Shown here: one piece after another, positions 11,601-22,741 of the stretch
Layout of the letters: each line of letters starts with the position of its first letter
Position numbering within the stretch: position 1 is the first letter of the stretch
Origin: Fistularia commersonii
Taxonomy: Eukaryota; Chordata; Actinopteri; Syngnathiformes; Fistulariidae
DNA length: 64,000 nt
Direction of reading: 5' to 3'
Assembly (NCBI GenBank): GCA_037954325.1
Contig: JBBMNZ010000034.1
Location: 8,883,501-8,947,500 of the forward strand
The notes under the pieces: model-generated
What the model was told of the DNA's origin: nothing
What the model saw: only the letters and a program-made list of their open reading frames with translations
Database searches by the model: none
Translations under genes and position numbers: made by a program

Positions 11601-12896
11601 GGGGGCATCGATACAAAAGGCTGTTTTACCCCCACGCAAGGACTCCGCAAAATCCTGAGAGTGTACGTAGCTGCCTGTTCAGTAACTCTTTTCTGTTTTA
11701 AATTAGGTTACAGAGTTGTCAGCTGACTTGGGCATCCATGGAGGCCTTGTCTGCAGTTTTGTGCTCCGGCCCGTCGGAGTTGAGAAACGTGAACCTGATG
11801 CAGAATCAGATCGATGACCGTGGAGCGGAGGCTCTGTGCAGGTCCCTGCAGCAGCCGTTCAGTAAAATACAAACTATCAGGCAAGTATTTCCTTTAAACC
11901 ATTTGCGTGCTTGTTTCAGTGTCTGTTTTGCACGTTTTTTCTTCAGTATGTCTGATTCAAAACAATCCAAAAAGTGTCTGAATTTCTGAATCCGTGCAGC
12001 GTTTTTGATAATGGGCTGACAGACGCCTGCTGTGCTCACTGGATGAAGGCGCTGATGTCGGAGCACTGCTCTCTGGCGGAGCTGGATCTGTCGGTGAACG
12101 ATTTGGGCCAGGAGGGGGCCCTGTTGCTCTGCAAAGCCCTCGGAGGGCCTCGGTGCGTCCTACGAAAACTCAGGTAGGGTTCACGCGCAGCTTTTTTGCA
12201 TTAAATCTACAACGCCTTCAGAAAACGTTAATACCTGACTGTCTTGTGTATGTTCTACCTCGACCGACAGCCTGAACCGCTGCATGTTAACCGAGTTTGT
12301 TTTCAAAGAACTGGGCTCTTTGCTGACAAGTGGAAATTCCCAACTCAAGTCCCTGTCCGTGGGCTTAAACAAGGTAGGAGATCAGGGAGTGAAACACCTC
12401 TGGGATGCCATTAAACATCCGGGCTGTCTCTTGGAGGAAGTCGAGTGAGTAGACAAAAGTGTTGCCGCATGAGCAGTTATCCGCTCAGTGCAGAATGCAA
12501 GGCATGCAAATGTGCGGCTCTTGTTTTGCAGCCTCGAAATGACAGGTTTGACGGACGCCTGCGTGGAAGACCTGCTTGCCGCCATAAAAGCCAGTAAGAC
12601 TTTGAGGAGCCTGGAGCTGAGGAACAACTCGATGAGCGACCGCTCGGTTCCGGCGCTCGTCCAGGTCATGCAGGACAGCAGCACCATGTTGGAGATGAAG
12701 TGAGCGCGATTCAACTCGAGTTAATAATAAACCCCCTTTAACAAGGGCGGATACGAACAGCAAAGCATTTTCAAAAGAGCTTTTAACAAATTATCCTCTA
12801 ACTCTGTCTCTCCTCGACTCTTTCAGCCTGAGGTACAACGACTTCTCGGAGGACGTTTTCGAGACGTTAGACAAGTGCGATAAAATACGATACTGA
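8603..12896 (+). CDS. NOD-like receptor: NACHT ATPase plus leucine-rich repeats
   Basis: Eight exons join in frame: 8603-10191, 10280-10441, 10515-10688, 11707-11880, 12000-12173, 12271-12444, 12532-12699 and 12827-12896, giving 894 residues. The large first exon carries a NACHT module. Walker A is GPEGTGKTT (residues 73-81). The Walker B region reads VLFIFDDLDV (about 143-153), where NLRs normally have DGxDE, so the acidic end is lost. Helical text such as PRFCWTVCRLYKSLM and GEKLPETLSQL is typical of fish NLRP-like proteins. The next exons are LRR units, four of them exactly 174 nt in the same phase, each about two repeats (for example LAVCGLTEASCEDL). Exon 4 ends with a GC donor (AG/GCAAGT). 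No PYD, CARD, FISNA or B30.2 domain is visible; only about 65 residues precede the P-loop. The product is presumably a cytosolic innate immune sensor or regulator. The orthologue is not assigned. Confidence 0.88.
10695..11660. repeat. Nested repeats in NLR intron 3
   Basis: The 1,018-bp intron between 10688 and 11707 is nearly all repeat. ATTC units and AAACCTTTATTTA (10695-10740) and the text after 11104 (AAGACCACTGAGGTCTCCCTC) belong to one older element that was split by the inverted-repeat transposon at 10744-11099. Inside the older element, 11190-11515 is an imperfect tandem duplication of about 165 bp: the block ACGGAAGCAGTAGATAAAAC occurs twice. Confidence 0.8.
10744..11099 (-). mobile_element. 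Non-autonomous inverted-repeat transposon, copy 1
   Basis: 356 bp bounded by CACTGCTCAAAAAAATAAAG and, at the other end, its inverted form CTTTATTTTTTTGAGCAG. It is flanked on both sides by TATA (10740-10743 and 11100-11103), which looks like a target-site duplication. It has no coding capacity. It matches the copy at 33666-34022 along its whole length in opposite orientation. Confidence 0.9.
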
Positions 12897-12902
12897 ACCG
12901 GA

Positions 12903-12908
12903 AATAAA
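12903..12908 (+). terminator. Poly(A) signal of the NLR gene
   Basis: AATAAA only 7 bp after the stop codon, giving a very short 3' UTR. The cers5 poly(A) signal on the opposite strand lies 135 bp away. Confidence 0.7.
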
Positions 12909-13042
12909 GATTGCTGGTGGATCACAAAATGTATTTAATGCCCCCATGAAATAGGGAGAAAAAAAAAAAAAGTCAAGTGAAAAGTCATAATAATAATTTT
13001 CCTCTTCATAACAAAAGGATTTTCACTATGATACAAGAAGGT

Positions 13043-13048
13043 TTTATT
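13043..13048 (-). terminator. Poly(A) signal of cers5
   Basis: AATAAA on the minus strand, 462 bp after the cers5 stop codon. Confidence 0.6.
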
Positions 13049-13509
13049 AAGAAAACTTTGGCATAGAAAGCCTGCAGGTGAGAAGCAGTTCATAATTAGG
13101 CCCTGAATTGTTTTAAAGCTGGAAAATATATTACCTTTCTGTGATAAAATCTATTTAGCTAGCCAAAACAGCTCTGATAGTCGCAGCAGAGAGGCGCTTG
13201 TGATGTATCGGCCAATATTTCTTACTCGGAAATACGAAGAAACACAGCGAGGTGCAGAAAGCACACCGAATGCATTTGCGTAATGAACATGGACGATCAC
13301 TCTTACTAGTATAGAGCAGATGTAAACATGATACAGTGTAAACAGGACACAGCAAAAAACAAACAAACAAACAAACAAACACTGTATCCCAAACAGTCTT
13401 CTCTCCATTCGAAAAACAGGCATCTTCTCTGGAGATCAAAGTGACAAGGTGGGTTTCAAAGGCACATTGGAGATGAATGAAAAATCCAGAAAACATCCAC
13501 ACTTAGTCC

Positions 13510-16500
13510 TTAGTGTTTATGATGATCTCCGTTCAGGATGCCAGTGTGACTGCCGTCCTTTGGCTTTAGGCTCTGATTTGGGTTTTTACTAGCGCTGGAA
13601 TGCGTCTCCTCCTCCGAGCTGCTCTCGATGTCGCTGCGGTCATCTTTCGACACCTGTAAAAACACGTCAGACACGCAGCCGTGAGAAGAGCGTGATATAA
13701 TCAGAATGTATAATCAGAATGTTTCAGTCAGGTATGTCGTACCGTTTGCATGAAAAGAACAATGCAAATACAAATTCATGACAACAGACGACCGTGGACA
13801 TGAATGAAATAAATAGAGCTATACCTCCAATGTTTCGAGTACAAGTGGACGACACGTTCGGAGAGAGCACTTTCATTAAGGTTTTACTTTGGTGAAAAGT
13901 TTGATTCATATGAAAACAGACATTTATGTTTAAAGTTGAGGCACGTGATAACATTCCCAGAAATAAAATGCCTGGAAACCCTTTCACCCGCCGTTGCGTA
14001 TATTTAGCTGAGTTACCCATTATCCCCGTGCTGCATTGCTATTTTTCATTTTTGCAGTTTTTCGAAGGCATCGTTTCCTCTTCCTGACCTCGAACGGCCA
14101 TATTATTGCTACTGTCTTGGAATTTTTCTTTCATTTGCTGCATATAATTCAACACTGCAGCGATCCAGTGGAGACATTATTCATATAGATAAGATATTTC
14201 ACTATCATTCAAGTTCGCAGAGTTTCGCTGATATCGTGAAATGATCTGTTTACGTTACCTTTCCCCGTTGTAGCTTTTTCACGGAGAATGAAATCGCTTC
14301 ACCCATAAAAATATGCCACATGTGAACCGTAAATAAAGTACTGAAACATGGGCGTGGGAATATTGTTTTTATCAGGGGACGACTGTAACTCACATGAGCC
14401 CGGGGTACATTGTGACGTCACATCTTTTGTTATTGTTTATACTCTTGGCGGTAGAAAATTGGCAATATGACAGGCAAAGACTTGCTATGGATTTTATTCC
14501 AAAACACTAACCTTTCCCTTGAATATGGCTTTGACTGCAATGCGAGCGATGAGGTAGAACCAGATGATGTGAAGGGTTTGAAGGACCAACAGCAAGCCGT
14601 TAAATAGCCACCAAGCCTGATACGGGCCGACGATCTCCCAGCTTTCAAACAGGACACTGTTTACAATCCTGCAAACACACACACAGGCACAGCTGACAAG
14701 ATTGCCATAGCCTTTTGTTTTGTTTTTTTTCTCTAAAGTTCTCTTTTTGAAATTCTGTAAAAAGCTCCTGTTTGTCTCACCAGAACGGAAAGATGACGAG
14801 TCGGCAAATGAAAAAGCTTATGCTGAACACAACAAACAGGCCATCACAAAGCCTCTGGTACTTGGCATAGTTGGCCAGCTTGGCTGCCTTTGGGGACAAA
14901 CAAAGGGCTGATGAGTTTTCCATCAAAAATGCATATTTGCTATGTGTTGCACATGCATGTTGCTGAAATGTAAAGTGGCGACAAAATTACATATTTTCCG
15001 CGTGGTTTTCATCCCCCCCCGCAAGATTTAAGTACTGCACAAAATGTATGATAATTATTTTTTAGATAGATAAAAAAAAAACATTCAAACTGACACCTAA
15101 TCCTCCCCCATTATATCGAGATAAAAAGAGTTTAAAACACATCTTTGGAAAGTTTCCGCTTTTAAAGTGAGCGTTGATGACGGACGAGTGAAACGGGTTG
15201 TGTTTACATTGTTACAAGTGTTGTGTTAAAGCAAAAGACAGTCAGTCTGACGACCTTTATTCTAACTATGTTCTTTCAGTCGTAGTGTAAACCAACCCAC
15301 ATTGGAGGATGGGATATTAACACTCGAACCCAACATTTGATTGACAGTCCCTGTTACATATGCAATTTGCCAGGTCTTTAACATTTGTATGTGTGCATTT
15401 GCACTCAGCACACATAACCAAATTACCTTGCATCCAAAACGGGTGCCGCAAGTTACTGAAAACGGTTTTAGCTCTTTACCTCGAGAAAGATGTCGGACGC
15501 ATCATGCACACACATGACCAGAGTACCAGCTCTTAGCATGTTGTTGGCGTAGGAGAATGTGATGAGGATGATTGTGGCCAGGTGGTGGACAAGCATGATG
15601 ATGAAATCCTGTGGTCGGTGCAATGATGAGACATGACATGAATGAATAGGGGTAGATTCCTAAATAGGACGCTCAATGCGCCCGCCGCTTAAATTTACAA
15701 GCACATAAAAACACCTGGGGCCAATAGAACAATAAGTTACTATTGCTGGTTGTACAGTAACCCGCAGTCGTAGTCTTTGGACTGCCATTTTAACTCCTAC
15801 ATGTGAAAATCCTGCGAGGACTGACCGATCGAGCTACCTGTTCTTTGAGGTCCTGCAAAATAATGTCCAACTCTTTCACCTGAGTGAATAATTATGAGCT
15901 GATTATAAAGTTAAAAGCCTTTTATGACTGCTGGGTGAGTGACTTTTGCACGAGTATTCAAATCCGGCGAGTCGAGTGCCATAGAAAACATGTTGATTGC
16001 AGAGCAAGGCTGCCTGGATGCGGCACGACGGCGTGTAATGTTGACTAACCTTGCGTTTTATGTCTGTGAACTGGGAAAACATCAGAGACCAGTAGAAAGC
16101 AAGTTCCGCAACATAGTGATTGTATTGTCCAGAGGTCTGCGGCTGTAGGAAGTGTTGAAATGAAAACACCTTTAACAAATATACATTCAGACTTAAAATG
16201 TCACGGTAATCCTGCGACCCGAATAGATGAAATGCACAATAATCGACAGCTGAATGCAACGATTAAGTCGAAAATAGACGGTTCAATGACCTGGAATGGA
16301 TAGTTTTCCCAGCAGAGTCTGGTATTCCACGTCCAAGGCGACTGAGGAAAAGAGATTTAATGATTAAAGAATCGCTCTGAATTAAACGTAAGACGTAAAA
16401 GTAAATTGCGCCGACTCACCTCCCACAGGTGGTGAATAGCATAGATAAAAATGCCCAGGTAAAATGTAAAGCGCCACCTGAAAAAAATAAAAGGGTAAAA

Positions 16501-18092
16501 AAACCAGGTGTAGGTACTTTTAAGCCATAAACTTAACTGGAAATAAAAGCAAGGCAGCGCAGCGGGAAACCTACATGCTCTCGCAGAACTTCTTTTGCAT
16601 GCTGGGCTTGGCTTGGTTGCGACGGATGCGAAACCATCTCTGTATTTTCCGCACATCCCAGTCAAGTTGCTTAGATAGGCCCTCGAGTTGCTTCGCGTCC
16701 GGAATCTAATAAAGACAACCGAAGAGCTGAAGTACCGGCCTCTTTGAACCGTGGGTTTCAAAAACAAACCCCCTCAGGGGGAAAACCGGTGGAAGATTAC
16801 GCCGCGTCTCTGGCCGTGTAATGCACAGGCGCAATTGAAGAACTGCAGAAGGCGCACAAGCGTCAGTATGTACCGTTTTGGACTGATACACCCTCTCCAG
16901 GACAGCGTTGGGCTGCGCTTGCCGATGAACTCCCGCTTGAATCTGAAGTATGAGGGCACAGGGCTTGGCCACTAGCCTGTATACACACAGATGGCGGGGG
17001 CAGGGACACAGAAATTATGTAGCATTAAAAGAGACATTCAGAGAAGTTATCTGCGGATAAACTATCGTGCAACATTTACCACGACGTCGTCGCCCAACGG
17101 TCATACTATTTTAACTTCCACGCTTCTCCCCCGTACTTGTTTCGTTCAACAAGTACGACTTGTTATGTAGAACAAGTACGAGTGTGTCTTAGATGGAGAT
17201 AGAGCGAGCGCAACACAAAGCTTTAAGGGAGATGCGGGGAAGCAGGAATCCTGTGGAATGTATCACCTAGTCTAAACAAGAGTGTGATGACCCATCATGT
17301 GAGCTTATGGGAGACAGAGGACGGGAGGGTCGGCTCTGACCAAAATGCTGATGCGTGTAACAAGATTATCTGGTTTAGTTGACTAGAGATCACCCCTCCC
17401 TTCCCAACCCCCAACATGTAGACCATCTCCAATCTACTCCACTTATCTGACATAGTTTTCCCCAACATGGAGAAAGACAGAATTAGTAGAAGTGGAGGCA
17501 TGGCTTAGGCCTGCCCCCTTTCTCTGGAGAAGAACAAAATGATGTTCACTTATGAGATCACTTTTGTTGGACCTACTTTTAAAAAAAAAAAAAGACCATT
17601 GGTGAAGCACTGCAGGGCGTTTCAATTGACATGTTGTTTTAATAAAGAATAGGATAACACTTGATAAAAAAAAAGACTTTTTATGGATGAATCATTTCCT
17701 GTTTCCTTACAAAATGACCATATCTACCCACGACCAGAGCCTGGCTTCTGCTGATGCACGATGTGTGTTTTCTGCACCGTGTAAGTGTGTGGAAGACATC
17801 GACACGGACCAGTTAGAAGTGTGTGTTATTTCAGTGCTTTGTTTTGTTGTTGTTTTTTAAAAACAAGCGACACATGACAGATGAAGAAGTGAAAAGAACC
17901 CCCCCCCCCGACTTACCTTTCGAAGAGCAGCCTCAGCAGCAGGACTCCCACGGCCAGCGGCAGGGCGTAAAGCATGTGTCCCACCCGTGGGTACTCCACG
18001 CCAGGTGGCGGATGCTCCAGATCCACCCAGGAGACATTTTCTGGAAGCCAAAACCTGTCGTTCCAAAACCAAGTCGAGAAGGAGGAAGTCAT
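13510..18092 (-). CDS. cers5: Ceramide synthase 5
   Basis: Ten minus-strand exons join in frame: 18092-17917, 16976-16874, 16705-16575, 16477-16420, 16341-16291, 16142-16050, 15608-15480, 14887-14781, 14668-14512 and 13653-13510, giving 382 residues (human CERS5 about 392). The enzyme N-acylates sphingoid bases with fatty acyl-CoA in the ER membrane. It starts MTSSFSTWFWNDRFWLPENV, followed by a luminal/TM start, then a Hox-like remnant (LEGLSKQLDWDVRKIQRWF). The TLC/Lag1 domain holds FYWSLMFSQFTDIKRK, the catalytic HH at 212-213 and HDASD at 239-243. The acidic tail begins VSKDDRSDIESSSEEE, which matches CERS5 better than CERS2, CERS4 or CERS6 (known sequences). I chose the Met at 18092 because it aligns with the family; an in-frame Met at 18143 would add 17 residues. 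The gene is convergent with the NLR gene. Confidence 0.93.
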
Positions 18093-18179
18093 CGGGTGGG
18101 GAGAAAAGAAAAACGCCGAGACAGCGTAAAAGAGGGAAGCCAAAACAACAACAAAAAAAAAACCCGATGAAATCTTTTG

Positions 18180-18545
18180 CTTTCTTTTTCAAACTAGCTT
18201 CCAGCTCATTCCCGTGTCAACACACCGGGCTAAGTAGACATCACGTCCGCATTGCCGCTCCGCGACTCCACTGTGAGGGACCGCTAGCTTGACACGTAAA
18301 AGGTAACACCCACCGCGAAAAACTTTGAATGACGTTTCTGACGCGAGAGAGAGAAGGAGGGGGGAAAAGTACGGCTTATTTCCACCATGGTTGCCCCAGG
18401 TTCTGCCTCTCCCTCCCGCCGGCGGATACCCCAGGGGTCCTCCGAGGACATCCAGCAAGCTAACGCTAGCTGACAATTACCGATTTGGGAACGTTGTTAG
18501 CCGTCAACGTTTATTATTACGACGTTGCTAACTTGGCCAACTCTG
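18180..18545 (-). promoter_or_regulatory. GC/CpG-rich 5' flank of cers5
   Basis: This segment just upstream of the cers5 start is much richer in CG than the spacer that follows and includes GCTAGC-type motifs, as expected for a housekeeping promoter and 5' UTR. A T9/G18 homopolymer run (about 18569-18592) follows. The start site is not determined. Confidence 0.45.
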
Positions 18546-18599
18546 TGAAAAAATCCCTAAAGTTACTTTTTTTTTGGGGGGGGGGGGGGGGTCTAGCTG

Positions 18600-21500
18600 G
18601 CTTCACCCTTTTGGAGATACACACCTTAATTTGTGCCCTTAAAATTTTATATCACGTAACATAAAGTTGCTAAACTTGTAACCGCGCTAGCTTGTTGAGC
18701 TGCGCTTCCAGGACTGAGCCACACAGACTCGTCGAATAATTGGTAAATAATATTAAAATGATCGATGTTTTGTCACTTGAGCGCAATTAGATCTGGGGTT
18801 TTCACACACTTGATCAGTTTTAGCCTGCTTAGAAATGAAACCTGGACTCGAAATGGGTTCAACTTGGAAGAACAGTCATCTCAATGGAGCTGAACCACTC
18901 TGCAACTACTGTGATTTATTGTGACATGAAATATTCAACAATTTGGGGCAGAACTAATGATAAATGTGTTAAATGGAATGTAGGAATGAAACTCTTGGCA
19001 TCCAGAGTATTTACATGTAAAGTCAACAGTTTATCAGCTTGATATATTGAGGGTACTTGAGTATGTTTGCTGCAGAATTTGATCGTAGTAAACCAAGTTA
19101 TGCAATGTTTACTAAAGAAAAGTAATGGTAATGAGGAATCTGGTCCCATGCAGGATGCAAACTTTTTGTTTTTTTAATTCCCTTAGTGGATGATTTAAAT
19201 GGTCCGTTGATGACTGATTATTGTGAGTTGGTCAATGTTTTACGACTTCTCATTTTAAACCTTTACCCAGTGACAAGCTTGTCAAACTAAGGGGGCAAGG
19301 TCTCAGTCTGAAATGTGGTGACAGAGCAATTTGCAAAATCCAAACTCATTAAGATCGCCTCAAAGTCGTCTCGTCACCCAAAAAAAGCGGATGTTGCATT
19401 GTTTTCCCTCCAATGAGTCAACTTTGTAATCCCCCCCACCCATAAAGGCAGCTGCCGTAGAAAACGATTGATTATCTCATCACCTGTATCGGTTTTATGT
19501 ATGTCAGATGTTGCTGTGTCAGCTTTCATTGACATTGGTTATTATAAAGGTTAGTGCGGGATATAAACTCAGTTAAGTCCCCTAAGTTCTATAAACCTGC
19601 ATCAACTAACTCAAGATATGTAAAACAACGGTTTGACTGGTATGGTGTTTTTTTTTTTTTTACTTTGTCTTTTCCAGGGCTGTGTGTAAGAATGCAAGAA
19701 TTATGAACATGTCTTTTAAGGCAACAGAAAACAGTTTTGAAATATTATTGAAAACATGATCAGAAGCTTGTTTTGGGGCTAATGATCCATTGTCACTAAG
19801 ATGACCTATAGTTGATTTTATTGCAGTTGGTATATTGACAGGCCGTCATTCGAGTCCTAAAAATGATCTTGTTAAGCGTTACAGACTGACTCACAGTGCC
19901 TGCTGGGCTCCTCCCTCCATGCTTCCATCACTGCCTGTTGCTCCCTTCTCCTTTCTGCTTCAACACGGCGTCCATGTTGCTGAATTGTCACCACCTTCAT
20001 GTTCTTTTCCACCCCAGTAATCATCGGTGTCAGAACGGTTTTTACAATCCAGCCGTCCTCTTCTGTCACGGTTTGGGTTCTTTTTCAATTATTGCTTTCT
20101 TTAATCTCATTCTTCCTCAGTCCTCATTTTTTCCCCCATTTATCTGTGTTGTGTATTATGCTGTCATACCCAAAGAATTCTCTTTTTTTTTTCTCCTTCA
20201 CTGGGGTGTTACGGTGGTTGTTATCCGATGAGTCGCATAAACAAAGAGCGAGTGGTTGCAGTCATCTGATGAAAGGAGTTTAGAGCATACTGTTGAAAGA
20301 CAGATGAGTCCAAATGCAATAATCCTTGAAGGGAAATCAGAAGAGGACAGGCAACTGGACTTGAAAGATATCTCAGACAGCGCTGACTAACTCCATGGAA
20401 ACAAAATTGTTGGTTTCCCTGAGTATTCTTAAACAATATTGACTTGGGATTTGCAAACATATGGACGTGTTGGCGGTCGAAATTGTCTTGTGGAATTTGA
20501 TTGGCCTGTATAAGTTGGGTAACTGGATTTTCTTGCATTGCTCTCTGCAAACTTAGGGAGAACAGCAGGAAAGGAGTGAATGCTGACACTATGGAGGAAG
20601 AAGATGAGAAGACGAATGCAGGCGAAAGAAGAAAAAGGCAGTGGTTGTTCATTAAGTATAGAACGTAAGTGTCAGTTTGCTGGTATAACTCAGGTCTTTG
20701 AGTAATTAAAAGATTGGAGAAAAAGACAGTCTTTGGGAATATTGTAACCCCATATTTGACTTAGTTTATTTTGCTCTTTTCAACTTGTTGCATAAAATAC
20801 ATATATGAATAAACCGCAAAAAATGTATGTAGTAGTAGTAGCAGTACATATACACCTAATATTTCAACATAAATAAACAAATAAGAAAGTATAATTCATA
20901 TAAGACTCCAAATACTACTTTTCCTTGACTGAAAAGTTGTAGGTTGAAGCTTTAGCTCATTTTGCCGACCCTTCCTTTCATCATCCCATTTTAGAAAATA
21001 AGAAAAGAATGAAATGTACATATTTTACATTCAGTCGACAGTTTACAAGCAAGCCCACTTGTGTTAATAACTTGATTTTTATATGAATTAATTTATAAAT
21101 ACTTCTTTGAATCTATTAATTGTGTCACATGTTTTCATTTCTATTTTCTTTATGTGCCAATATTTACCACATAAAAAAGTAGTTTGAGGCCTTTACATAG
21201 CAAACTGCATCTATTGTGATAGACCTTTGCTTTAAACTAAGTTAAAAAAAAAGATATTCACAACCGTTTCAGCTAAGAGTTTTCGATTTTGATTTTTGGA
21301 AGGACTTGCACCATTCAGCTTAATTTCAACCGAGTCATTCGTCAGACACAACCTCAGAAAAAGAAGACACAACAACCTTTAAAGACATTAAAAATCCTGC
21401 TTTAAAAAGTAAAGTATAGGTTTTGTGGGATGACCATTGCTGTTGAAGTGGACGTTTACTTTCTGTGGGGGAGAGCGAGGACAGGATCTGGGGAGCACAA

Positions 21501-22741
21501 GAAATCATGTCCCTACCAGTGAAGTGAAAAGATGCATTGCTATCTAACTCGATGATCCCTTGACTTCAGATTAGCTCACATGATAAAGTGATGGGTTAAA
21601 GATTTGAACAGATCTGGAATCACGCTTCCCCTCTTTGAACTTGCCTGACAAAACTTGATAAATGATTCAAAGAATATTTGATGTGACATTATTAAGTTAT
21701 GGAAAATGGCAACCGCAAGGCCAGTTTTGTGAAATCCCATAGAAGAAGAAGTGAAAGTGTGGAAAGAAAAGAATAGGGAAGAAAATGTCACATCATTTCT
21801 CCTTGAATGCTGAAGAGGCAAACTATATTGTAGTCAAGTGGACACACACTCTGGGCAAAAAAACACTGTACAACCCTTCCTTTCACAACCTATAGACCGT
21901 TCTAGCCTTCATGAAAAATCCAAGGGCTCCAGTAGAAACACAGAGAAGGTGCTAGACTCACTTGGAGTCTATTTTCTGTATCATCCTTTATCTTCTACAT
22001 TGGCACAAGTTGACCAGAGAGCAGCCCATCCTCCGAAACAAAACCTTTCTGTGTCAGTATGCAGCTGCAGCTTCCGTGATGCCCCACTCAGTTGCATGAC
22101 CTAGTGTTGAAGGGCTGGGGACTCCGACCGCAAATTAGGGGGTTGCTCTTTCTATCATATTCATTTGACTCGCCGGGTAGCACAGCATTTTAAGCGATCG
22201 TAAAGTAATTTCATGATTACAATCGAAAGTACCTTATATAGTCTAGTTTCAGTGGAGCAGTGGCAGAGGGATCCGTTCCACCGTGTTTGTCCGAGCCTGT
22301 GCCCTCCCCCTTCACAGCATGGACTGTTCCATTTCGCATCTGAAAACAATCTGATAGTTGGAGAAGAGTTCTTCATGTCAAGGGCTGCTGTACCCACAGC
22401 ACAGAGAGCACTGTAGGTACTGGATATTCTAAGGTAATATGTCTGGCTCAGATTGACTGGAAACCTTTTAATAGTAAAAATTTACCGAGAGCTGTCCCTT
22501 AAAGGAATTCTCTCAGCCCCCATGCTGCCTCTGCCAGATTTACTTTTTTTTCTGCTTGCTCATAGAGGAGCGTAGCTTTTGAGATGACTATTAGATTCGA
22601 AAAACAAATTAAAAGATAACAGCAAAATTTAGTCTTCATAAACTAACATATTTTTTAATCACCTACTTGATTTTTAATATTGAATATTGATGTTGCAGTG
22701 TATGTATCTCTCAAGATAAATGATTGTTATTTCTCTTACAG
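18600..22741. other. Long spacer between cers5 and the SLMAP-like gene
   Basis: AT-rich, with no recognisable coding exon on either strand. I looked specifically for FHA-domain exons of SLMAP and saw none. One possible non-coding exon ends at 20666 with a strong donor (GAAC/GTAAGT). Its small ATG frame (20591 onward) would run out of frame into the first SLMAP exon, so at most it is a 5' UTR exon. A second candidate leader lies near 22250-22430. Neither is well supported. Confidence 0.4.

Noticed and set aside
20591..20666. Possible ATG-containing first exon of the SLMAP-like gene
   Set aside because: Splicing to 22742 would put it out of frame with a stop soon after; at most a leader exon.
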